A DNA stretch of 5,414 nt, from the NCBI GenBank assembly GCA_017308345.1, contig JAFKFE010001123.1, forward strand, positions 1 through 5,414. The letters run 5' to 3'. Positions 1-5,414 of the stretch are shown here, piece by piece (the stretch's first letter is position 1; each line of letters starts with the position of its first letter). The notes under the pieces were generated by a model. The model was given only the letters and a program-made list of their open reading frames with translations, made no database searches and was not told the DNA's origin. The DNA comes from Alphaproteobacteria bacterium. GTDB taxonomy: Bacteria > Pseudomonadota > Alphaproteobacteria > Rhizobiales > Rhizobiaceae. The translations under genes and the position numbers were made by a program.

Positions 1-53
1 CTGCGACCCCCTCGTCCCGAACGAGGTGCGCTACCAGACTGCGCTACACTCCG
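1..53 (-). tRNA. tRNA-Pro (anticodon CGG), 3' part cut off by the window edge
   Basis: Read on the minus strand from 53 down to 1, the sequence folds as a tRNA. The acceptor 5' strand CGGAGTG (53-47) is followed by TA and a D stem GCGC/GCGC enclosing the loop AGTCTGGTA. Next come the anticodon stem CCTCG/CGAGG around the loop TTCGGGA, a five-base variable region GGGTC, and the first four bases of the T stem (GCAG). The anticodon CGG is at plus positions 19-17 and reads the proline codon CCG, which is frequent in GC-rich genomes. The T arm, acceptor 3' strand and CCA region lie outside the window, so about 24 bases are missing. The cloverleaf elements are seen directly; the identity follows from the anticodon. 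Confidence 0.93.
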
Positions 54-68
54 TGACCAGACGGCGGG

Positions 69-97
69 CTTATAGCCGCCGCTTTCCGATCCTGCAA
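69..97 (-). promoter_or_regulatory. Putative promoter of the tRNA-Pro gene
   Basis: On the minus strand a TATAAG hexamer (plus 74-69) resembles a -10 box. It lies 17 bases downstream of TTGCAG (97-92), which keeps the TTG core of a -35 element. The tRNA 5' end at 53 lies 15 bases after the -10 box, leaving a short leader. The bases just after the -10 box (CCCGCCG) form a GC-rich discriminator, as is usual for stringently controlled stable-RNA promoters. An inverted repeat (62-67 with 76-81) brackets the -10 box. The placement is sensible, but the -35 match is only partial. Confidence 0.45.
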
Positions 98-240
98 GCG
101 GCAATGGCAGCACTTCTGTCGCATTTCGCCGGCTTTCCTCGCGCCGGTCGGGACGGCGGCGGATCGAGGCGGTTCGAGAAAGGCGACTTCAGCCTTGTGT
201 GACCAGCCATGACGCCGCTAGAACGGGTCCCCGGCCGCCT

Positions 241-244
241 GGAG
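241..244 (+). promoter_or_regulatory. GGAG ribosome binding site selecting the TTG start at 254
   Basis: GGAG lies nine bases before TTG at 254, an ideal Shine-Dalgarno spacing. The upstream in-frame ATG at 209 has no purine-rich box before it; the nearest, AAGG around 180-183, is about 25 bases away. From 254 the protein begins directly at the first beta strand of the nucleotidyltransferase fold, as family members usually do. Confidence 0.6.
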
Positions 245-253
245 TTCCGAATC

Positions 254-2491
254 TTGCCTCAGCGCATCGTCAGTTTCGTCATGAGTGGCGGCGTCGGCTC
301 GCGGCTATGGCCGCTGTCGCGCGAGGACAATCCCAAGCAGTTCCACGATCTTTCCGGCGACGGCTCGATGCTGGCAAAAACCTTGCGCCGGCTGGCGGCG
401 CGGCCGGAGGGCGAGACGCCGATCTTCCTGATCGCCTCCGAACGTCACGCCGATCGCGTCCATGCCGACCTTGCCGGTGTCGATCTCAGGGGTGGCGGAC
501 CGCTGTTCGAGCCTACGGGCCGCAACACCGCTGCCGCGGTGGCGCTCGCCAGCCTGCGCACCCTCTCCGAATATGGCGACGAGCTTGTGCTGGTGGTGCC
601 GTCGGACCACGAGATTTCGACGTCCGGTCAGTTCTGGCAAACCATAGAAGCGGGCGCGGCCGCGGCGAATGCCGGCCGGCTCGTGGTGTTCGGCCTGAAG
701 CCGACTCAGCCCGAGACCGGCTATGGCTATATCGAGGTCGGGGCGGACAGGGACGGCGTGTTCGATGTCTCGCGCTTCGTCGAGAAGCCCGATCTCGCCA
801 CCGCGCAGACCTATGTCGAGGCCGGCAATTTCTACTGGAACACCGGCATCTTCCTGTTTCGCGCCGGGGCCATGCGCGATGCCTTCGCCACGCTCGAGCC
901 AGGTATCTGGCAGGCGACGGAGGCTGCCTACAAAGCGGCAACCAGTGATCTTTCGGGCCTCTATATGCCGCTGGAACTTTACGCGGCCATCCCCTCGACC
1001 TCGATCGACTATGCCATCATGGAGCGCGCGAAGGACATCGCCATGGTGCCGGCCGGCTTCCGCTGGAACGATCTCGGCTCCTGGCAGTCGTTGCTCGATG
1101 TCGGCCCGTCCGACAAGGACGGCAACGTCATCATCGGCGATGTCGTCGCCATCGATTGCGAGAACTCGTATATCCGCGGCGAAGGCCGCCTGCTTTCCGC
1201 GATCGGCATGAAGGATGTCGCTATCGTTTCGACGGCCGATGCCACCTTCGTGGCGCCGGTCAGCCACAGCCAGCACGTCAAAAAGATCGTCGAGCAACTG
1301 GAGAAATCCGGCCGGCTGGAGACGAGGTTCACGCCGGCGCATGACCGCGTCATCGAGAGCGGCGCGTGGCGGCGGCGCGTGCGCCATTGGCTGTTCGAGG
1401 AGACGCTGCCGTTGTGGTCGACGGTCGGTGTCGACGAGCGCCATGGCGGCTTCCACGAGGCCTTGGGCTTCGACGCCACGCCTTTGAAGAAGCCCAAGCG
1501 CATGCGCACGCAGGCGCGTCAGATCTATGCCTTCGCGGTCGCCAAGGAGCGCGGCTGGGATGGTCCGGCCGACAGGCTGATCGCCCATGGCATCGACTTC
1601 ATGGCCGGCCAGGGCCGCACCGGTCGTGGCGGCTGGGTGCGCACGCTCAACATCGACGGCTCGGTCGCCGATCCGGTCGAGGACGCCTACGACCATTCCT
1701 GCGTGCTTCTGGCGCTGGCGCACGCCCATATGTCGGGCCATCCCGACGCGCTGCGGCTCGGCGAGGAGACGTTTGCCTTCCTCGACGCGCATCTGGAAGA
1801 TGCCCGCATGACCGGCTTTCTGGAAACCTCCGACGGCGCGGGCGAGCGGCGTTCGAATCCGCATATGCACTTTCTGGAGGCTTTTCTCGCCTGGCATCAG
1901 GCGACCGGCGAGCGTGCCCATCTGCGCCGCGCGGCGCGCATCATCGACCTTTTCCGCAGTCATTTCTTCGACGCGGAAAGCTGGACGCTGGGCGAGTTTT
2001 TCGACGACGGCTGGAAGCCGGCGGCCGGCGAGAAGGGGAACTGGACGGAGCCTGGCCATCATTTCGAATGGGCCTCGCTGCTCACCGATTTCGCCGCGCG
2101 CAGCGGCCAGGGCGAACTCACCGGCTTTGCCCGCAAGCTCTATGCCTCGGCCATCGCCAACGGCCTCAACCGCGCCACCGGCCTTGCCTATGGCGCGGTC
2201 TCGCGCCAGGGGCTGCCGCTGGACACGGTCTCGCGCGGCTGGCCGCAGGCCGAGGCGATCAAGGCGGCCATCGCGCTCGACGGGTCGGGCGGGCCGGACC
2301 TCAAGCCCGAGATCGAGGCGCGCGTCGGCCGCTTGTTCCGCTGGCACATCGATCCGGCGCCGCTCGGCCTGTGGATCGACCGCATCGACGAGCGCGGCCG
2401 CTCGCTGGCGAACGAGGTGCCGGCAAGCATCTTCTACCATCTGGTATGCGCGCTGACGCAGTACCTGGACGGGACGGCGGGCAAGGAGTGA
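254..2491 (+). CDS. Fused mannose-1-phosphate guanylyltransferase / AGE-family sugar isomerase (likely mannose-6-phosphate isomerase)
   Basis: A 745-residue cytosolic protein with two domains. Residues 1 to about 280 form the GDP-mannose pyrophosphorylase (GTP + mannose-1-P to GDP-mannose + PPi). Visible motifs are the signature GGVGSRLWPLSR (12-23), PSDH (116-119, metal-binding Asp118), FVEKP (175-179, Lys178), WNTG (195-198), SIDYAIMER (from 250) and WNDLGSW (271-277). Residues 280-350 match the linker domain of ManC/AlgA. Where those enzymes continue into a cupin isomerase, this one changes at about 365 to an AGE-type (alpha/alpha)6 barrel: KRMRTQAR (415-422), DH (480-481), NPHMHFLEA (535-543), EPGHHFEW (599-606), RGWPQAEAIK (661-670) and PASIFYH (723-729). 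His603 and His729 match the family's catalytic histidines. The isomerase substrate is inferred from the fusion; epimerase activity on another sugar is possible. An alternative ATG start at 209 adds 15 residues but lacks a ribosome binding site. The gene diverges from the tRNA and converges on the downstream operon. It is ManC-like, but no symbol is assigned. Confidence 0.92.
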   Translation: MPQRIVSFVMSGGVGSRLWPLSREDNPKQFHDLSGDGSMLAKTLRRLAARPEGETPIFLIASERHADRVHADLAGVDLRGGGPLFEPTGRNTAAAVALASLRTLSEYGDELVLVVPSDHEISTSGQFWQTIEAGAAAANAGRLVVFGLKPTQPETGYGYIEVGADRDGVFDVSRFVEKPDLATAQTYVEAGNFYWNTGIFLFRAGAMRDAFATLEPGIWQATEAAYKAATSDLSGLYMPLELYAAIPSTSIDYAIMERAKDIAMVPAGFRWNDLGSWQSLLDVGPSDKDGNVIIGDVVAIDCENSYIRGEGRLLSAIGMKDVAIVSTADATFVAPVSHSQHVKKIVEQLEKSGRLETRFTPAHDRVIESGAWRRRVRHWLFEETLPLWSTVGVDERHGGFHEALGFDATPLKKPKRMRTQARQIYAFAVAKERGWDGPADRLIAHGIDFMAGQGRTGRGGWVRTLNIDGSVADPVEDAYDHSCVLLALAHAHMSGHPDALRLGEETFAFLDAHLEDARMTGFLETSDGAGERRSNPHMHFLEAFLAWHQATGERAHLRRAARIIDLFRSHFFDAESWTLGEFFDDGWKPAAGEKGNWTEPGHHFEWASLLTDFAARSGQGELTGFARKLYASAIANGLNRATGLAYGAVSRQGLPLDTVSRGWPQAEAIKAAIALDGSGGPDLKPEIEARVGRLFRWHIDPAPLGLWIDRIDERGRSLANEVPASIFYHLVCALTQYLDGTAGKE

Positions 2492-2526
2492 GCCGGTACC
2501 GGCGTGGCCGGCATCGCTCACCGGCC
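2492..2526. terminator. GC-rich inverted repeats between convergent genes, possible bidirectional terminator
   Basis: Right after the fusion gene's stop lies the perfect palindrome GCCGGTACCGGC (2492-2503). GGCCGG (2506-2511) can pair with CCGGCC (2521-2526) across a nine-base loop, and GCCGGT (2492-2497) can pair with ACCGGC (2520-2525). The position between two convergent stop codons suits transcription termination. Neither strand has a clear T-run after the stem, so a classical intrinsic terminator is not shown. Confidence 0.25.
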
Positions 2527-2530
2527 TGGC

Positions 2531-2542
2531 GACAATATTGTC
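2531..2542. repeat. Perfect 12-bp palindrome GACAATATTGTC
   Basis: A perfect AT-centred inverted repeat abuts the stop codon of the dehydratase gene (stop at 2545-2543). With no room for a loop it is unlikely to form an RNA hairpin. It has the symmetry of a binding site for a dimeric regulator, but its place at the operon's 3' end is unusual for an operator. I saw no second copy in the window. The palindrome is certain; any function is not. Confidence 0.3.
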
Positions 2543-3742
2543 CTACAGGCCGGAAACCCGTGTCGACAGGTCGGCGCGTTCGAACACCGCGGGTTGGAGC
2601 TCGGTGCCCAGTCCCGGTCCCTCCATGGGCAGCACATGGCCGTCCATGACCTGCGGCAGTTCGGTGACCAGTTCCTGGTACCAGCCCGTATAGAAGGCGC
2701 GCACCGATTCCTGGATCAGCGTGTTGGGCTGGGAGAAGGACGAATGAACGGCGGCTACATAGGCGACCGGCCCCGTGCAGTCATGAGGGGCGTAGGGGCG
2801 GTGATAGGTATCGGCAAGCGACGCGATCTTGCGCCCTTCGGTGAGCCCGCCCGTCCACACCAGGTCGGTCATGACGACGCCGATGGCTCCAGCCTCCAGC
2901 ATGTCCTTGTAGGGGAAACGCGACCCGAGCGTCTCGGACGCGCAGATGGGCACCGAGGTGTGGGCGGCAAGCTCTGAAAGCGCCGAGGTCGAATTCATGC
3001 GGATCGGGTCTTCGTACCAGGTCGGCTGGAAGGCCTCGAGTTCGCGGGCGATGCGTTTGATGGTGGGCAGGTTCCACAGGCAGTGGAACTCCACCATGAT
3101 CTGCATGCGGTCGCCGACCCGCTTGCGGATCTTCTCGAAGGGGGACAGGGCGGTGCGCAACTGTTCCGCGGTGATGAAACGGCCGTCATTCTCGATAGCG
3201 GCCGGGACGAACGGCCATAACTTCATGGCCGAAATGCCGTTCTCCAGCAGGTTCTCGGCCAGCGCGCCGGCGTCTGTCATGAAGGCGACGAGATCCTCGT
3301 AAGGCCCATCGGAGGCTCCCACGTTCCAGGTGTCCACCGGCTTGATGCGGTTCGAGCGCACATAGCCGTAGCCCGCGCAGGTGTTGTAGACGGGAACGCG
3401 CTTGTGGCAGGCGCCACCCAGCATCTGGTGGACCGGCAGGCCGCAGACCTTGCCGAATATGTCCCAGAGCGCCAGGTCGATCGCCGAGGCCGCCCTGTAT
3501 TCCGCGCCGGTGGAGGACTGCGCCAGCGGCAAATTCACCAGTTCGCGCGACAGCGCCTCGATGTGGAGGGGATCGCGGCCGAGCAGGCGGTGAGACAGGA
3601 CATCGTGGATATGGGCTTCGACGGAACCGGCGCCGTAGAAGGTTTCGCCGAGCCCGGTGATGCCTGCGTCGGTCTCCACGTGAACCCAGAGCACGTTGGC
3701 GAATTCCTGTAGCCGGAAGGTGCGGATCGCTTTGATCTTCAT
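2543..3742 (-). CDS. Enolase-superfamily (mandelate racemase/muconate lactonizing group) sugar-acid dehydratase, galactonate dehydratase-like
   Basis: A 399-residue enzyme. Residues 1 to about 120 form the N-terminal capping domain, with VETDAGITGLGE (22-33) and DLALWDIFGK (89-98). The rest is the catalytic barrel. Predicted Mg2+ ligands are Glu218 (VEFH), Glu244 (WYEDP) and Glu270 (ASET), evenly 26 residues apart. His220 and His320 (APHDCTGP) are the likely acid/base pair, with Asp293 (MTD) as partner of His320. As I recall E. coli DgoD, its residues are Asp183, Glu209, Glu235, His185 and His285, which gives identical spacing. The barrel carries KLW (174-176) instead of the KxK of racemases. 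This points to dehydration of an aldonic acid to a 2-keto-3-deoxy acid; the exact substrate cannot be read. The ATG at 3742 is chosen because GGAG precedes it and homologues start with MKI; a TTG at 3814 would add 24 unrelated residues. It is probably the last gene of the operon, 97 bp after idnD. Confidence 0.9.
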   Translation of the reverse strand: MKIKAIRTFRLQEFANVLWVHVETDAGITGLGETFYGAGSVEAHIHDVLSHRLLGRDPLHIEALSRELVNLPLAQSSTGAEYRAASAIDLALWDIFGKVCGLPVHQMLGGACHKRVPVYNTCAGYGYVRSNRIKPVDTWNVGASDGPYEDLVAFMTDAGALAENLLENGISAMKLWPFVPAAIENDGRFITAEQLRTALSPFEKIRKRVGDRMQIMVEFHCLWNLPTIKRIARELEAFQPTWYEDPIRMNSTSALSELAAHTSVPICASETLGSRFPYKDMLEAGAIGVVMTDLVWTGGLTEGRKIASLADTYHRPYAPHDCTGPVAYVAAVHSSFSQPNTLIQESVRAFYTGWYQELVTELPQVMDGHVLPMEGPGLGTELQPAVFERADLSTRVSGL

Positions 3743-3752
3743 GGACTTTCGG

Positions 3753-3756
3753 CTCC
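3753..3756 (-). promoter_or_regulatory. Ribosome binding site (GGAG) of the dehydratase gene
   Basis: On the minus strand GGAG lies ten bases upstream of the ATG at 3742. It supports that start over the upstream in-frame TTG at 3814. Confidence 0.55.
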
Positions 3757-3839
3757 GTCGGATACCACCGTGCTTGAGTGGCGTGCAGGTGAGATGAAAT
3801 GCCGGGACGGCCAAGGGAAAGCCCCCGCTGCTCCTCGGC

Positions 3840-4886
3840 TCATTCGGCGTCCCGATCGAAGCTGATCTGGACTTTTGTCGCCTTAGACTTGTCGTTCGCC
3901 AGTTCGAATGCCTCCAGCGCCCGCTCGAGTGGAAAAACCGCGCTGAGCAGCGGCCTTACGTCGATGCGACGGCTGTTGATGAGGGCGACGGCGTCCGCGA
4001 ACTCCTCGTCGAAGCGGAAACTGCCGCGAAGGTCGACCTCGCGCGTGACGACCAGGTTGACGGGGAGCGGGACGTCGCCTCCAAGGCCGAGCTGCACCAG
4101 AATGCCGCGCGGGCGCAGGTGAGGGAGCGCGCCGCGCAGGACGGACGCGCTTCCCGAAGCTTCGAAATGGACATGGAACGCGCCGCCTTGCCTGACAAGG
4201 CCTGCAAGTCCCTCGGGTTCTTCCGCCACGTTCAGGACATGGTCCGCCCCAAGCTTATGCGCCAGGGCGAGGGCGGAGGCGTGGACATCGGTGGCGACGA
4301 TTTCGGCCGCGCCGGCATTGCGGACGGCCATGATGGTCAGGATGCCGATCGGACCGCAGCCGGTGACCAGCACCCGGCGACCGTCCAGCGGCCCCGCGCG
4401 TCGGATCGCGTGCAGGCACACGGCAAGCGGCTCGGCGACGGCGGCCTCGCCTAGCGAAACACCGTCGGCGACCGGGAAGATTTGATCGCGGCCGACGCAG
4501 AGCATTTCACGGAAACCGCCCTGGACATGCGGAAAGCGCATTGCGCTGCCCATGAAGCGCATGTTGCTGCAATGGTTGCGCAGGCCGGCGCGGCAATTCT
4601 CGCAATGACCGCAAGGCTGGCTGGGATTGATCGCCACGCGCGCGCCCGCCGCGATGTCCGAGACATCGGCCCCCACAGCCGCGACGGTGCCGGCGATCTC
4701 GTGGCCGAGGATCATCGGTTCGCGCAAGCGGATCGACTCGGTGCCGCCATGGTTGAAGTAATGCAGGTCCGAACCGCAGATCCCGCCCGTCGATATCCGC
4801 ACCCCTACCTCGCCGGGGCCGGGCTGGACATCGGCGATCTCCTCGATGCGAAGGTCTCTTGGAGCATGTACGACCACACCGCGCAT
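3840..4886 (-). CDS. idnD: L-idonate 5-dehydrogenase (zinc-dependent alcohol dehydrogenase family)
   Basis: A 348-residue medium-chain zinc dehydrogenase. It is expected to oxidise L-idonate to 5-keto-D-gluconate with NAD(P)+ in the cytosol. The catalytic zinc site is visible as Cys37 (GGICGSDLHY), His62 (GHE) and Glu152 (AEPLA). The structural zinc is held by Cys92, Cys95, Cys98 and Cys106. The Rossmann motif is GCGPIG (176-181), and Asp200 at the end of the second strand favours NAD+. Several stretches closely follow E. coli IdnD as I recall it: AINPSQPCGHC, MRFMGSAMRFPHVQGGF, RGSFRF (287-292), PLLSA and the terminal KVQ-x-x-F. Length is close to IdnD (about 343). The ATG at 4886 starts at the conserved N-terminus; upstream in-frame codons run into the neighbouring gene and give unrelated residues. 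It lies 22 bp after the SDR gene. Another polyol or hexonate dehydrogenase of this family is the main alternative. Confidence 0.92.
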   Translation of the reverse strand: MRGVVVHAPRDLRIEEIADVQPGPGEVGVRISTGGICGSDLHYFNHGGTESIRLREPMILGHEIAGTVAAVGADVSDIAAGARVAINPSQPCGHCENCRAGLRNHCSNMRFMGSAMRFPHVQGGFREMLCVGRDQIFPVADGVSLGEAAVAEPLAVCLHAIRRAGPLDGRRVLVTGCGPIGILTIMAVRNAGAAEIVATDVHASALALAHKLGADHVLNVAEEPEGLAGLVRQGGAFHVHFEASGSASVLRGALPHLRPRGILVQLGLGGDVPLPVNLVVTREVDLRGSFRFDEEFADAVALINSRRIDVRPLLSAVFPLERALEAFELANDKSKATKVQISFDRDAE

Positions 4887-4891
4887 GATGG

Positions 4892-4897
4892 CTTTCC
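4892..4897 (-). promoter_or_regulatory. Ribosome binding site (GGAAAG) of idnD
   Basis: On the minus strand GGAAAG ends five bases before the ATG at 4886, inside the 22-bp gap after the SDR stop codon. It is a moderate Shine-Dalgarno match and supports this start. Confidence 0.4.
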
Positions 4898-4908
4898 GGT
4901 ACTGTTGG

Positions 4909-5414
4909 CTAAAGGACGGCAAGCATGCCGCCGTCGACATAGATGATCTGCCCGTTGACGTAGTCCGAGGCGGGCGAGGCAAGGAAGATCGCGGTTCCGA
5001 CCAGATCCTTCGGCAGGCCCCAGCGGCCCGAAGGTGTGCGGCCCTTGACCCAGGCATCGAATTTGGCGTCGGACGTCAACGCCTTGTTCATTTCGGTGTC
5101 GATGTAGCCGGGACCGATCGCATTGGCCTGGATGCCATGGGCGGCCCATTCGGCGGCCATCGACCGGGTGAGCATCTTGATGCCGCCTTTGGCCGCCGTG
5201 TACGGAGCGACGGTGGCACGCGCGACCTCGCTGGTCAGCGACCCGATGTTGATGATCTTGCCGCCGCTGCCGCGCGCAATCATGCGGCGGGCCGCTTCGC
5301 GCCCCACGATGAAGGCGCTGGTGAGATTGGTCTCCAGGACCCGCCGCCAGTCGGCGCTTTCCAATTCCAGCATCGGCCGGCGAAACTGGACGCCGGCATT
5401 GTTGATAAGGATAT
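4909..5414 (-). CDS. idnO: Gluconate 5-dehydrogenase-type short-chain dehydrogenase/reductase, N-terminus outside window
   Basis: The last 167 residues of a classical SDR; the reading frame stays open to the window edge, so the start and the TGxxxGIG cofactor motif are missing (about 85-90 residues). Visible residues include NNAG (4-7 of the visible part) and the catalytic tetrad Asn29 (ETNL), Ser58 (NIGS), Tyr71 and Lys75 (YTAAK). PGYIDTEM starts at 101 and the C-terminal signature YVNGQIIYVDGGML at 151. The stretch from APYTAAKGG to the end closely follows E. coli IdnO as I recall it, including KMLTR, AW, RTP, RWG and VDGGML. IdnO reversibly reduces 5-keto-D-gluconate to D-gluconate with NAD(P)H. 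Its place directly before idnD makes the L-idonate pathway the best reading. A closely related SDR for another keto-acid is possible. A methionine at 5373 is internal, not the start. Confidence 0.9.
   Translation of the reverse strand, partial: ILINNAGVQFRRPMLELESADWRRVLETNLTSAFIVGREAARRMIARGSGGKIINIGSLTSEVARATVAPYTAAKGGIKMLTRSMAAEWAAHGIQANAIGPGYIDTEMNKALTSDAKFDAWVKGRTPSGRWGLPKDLVGTAIFLASPASDYVNGQIIYVDGGMLAVL

Noticed and set aside
305..2521. Very long open reading frame (738 codons) antisense to the fusion gene
   Set aside because: It mirrors the codon structure of a GC-rich gene whose motifs are clear on the plus strand. Its product is Arg/Ala-rich, with no recognisable domain and no ribosome binding site of note.
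1366..2649. 427-codon plus-strand frame overlapping the AGE domain
   Set aside because: It is a shifted frame of the fusion gene with an Arg/Gly/Ala-rich, low-complexity translation. The AGE motifs are all in the other frame, so this is not evidence of a frameshift.
2676..2685. Palindrome CTGGTACCAG inside the dehydratase gene
   Set aside because: It is short, lies within conserved coding sequence (the YQELVT region), and such palindromes are expected by chance.
2504..2977. 157-codon plus-strand frame over the end of the dehydratase gene
   Set aside because: It is antisense to conserved parts of the dehydratase and shows no domain of its own.
3797..3811. Small hairpin GCCG-TCC-CGGC followed by ATTT on the minus strand after idnD, considered as an attenuator or terminator
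   Set aside because: The stem is only four base pairs with a three-base loop and the T tract is interrupted, so this is too weak to call.
3743..3814. TTG start at 3814 extending the dehydratase by 24 residues
   Set aside because: The added residues do not resemble the family N-terminus, while ATG at 3742 has GGAG upstream and begins with the conserved MKI strand.

Overview
The window is GC-rich (by eye, mid-60s percent or higher) with strong G/C preference at third codon positions. It looks like chromosomal DNA of an alphaproteobacterium, probably a rhizobial order member such as Mesorhizobium. That placement rests on composition and remembered homologues, not on a search. No insertion sequence, phage gene, CRISPR array or origin is visible.

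Left edge (1-253): the first 53 bases are the 5' two-thirds of a tRNA-Pro(CGG) gene on the minus strand, cut by the window edge. A plausible sigma70-type promoter lies just upstream of it. The rest of this divergent intergenic stretch leads into a plus-strand gene. No convincing promoter for that gene was seen, but a GGAG ribosome binding site sits in front of a TTG start at 254.

Left half (254-2491): one long plus-strand gene encodes a two-domain protein. It joins a GDP-mannose pyrophosphorylase domain to an AGE-fold (N-acylglucosamine 2-epimerase family) sugar isomerase domain. This resembles bifunctional ManC/AlgA, but the cupin phosphomannose isomerase half is replaced by an unrelated fold. 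The likely role is supplying GDP-mannose from fructose-6-phosphate via mannose-6-P and mannose-1-P, with a separate phosphomannomutase, for surface polysaccharide.

Right half (2543-5414, minus strand, convergent with the first gene): three genes read right to left. They are a gluconate 5-dehydrogenase-type SDR (idnO-like, 5' end outside the window), an L-idonate 5-dehydrogenase (idnD), and an enolase-superfamily sugar-acid dehydratase with the galactonate-dehydratase pattern of catalytic residues. The first two are 22 bp apart and the last two 97 bp apart, consistent with an operon. IdnD and IdnO together convert L-idonate to 5-keto-D-gluconate and then D-gluconate. The dehydratase could take the resulting hexonate to 2-keto-3-deoxygluconate, so a non-phosphorylative route is the most interesting hypothesis here. 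The convergent gap (2492-2542) holds GC-rich inverted repeats and a perfect 12-bp AT-centred palindrome.
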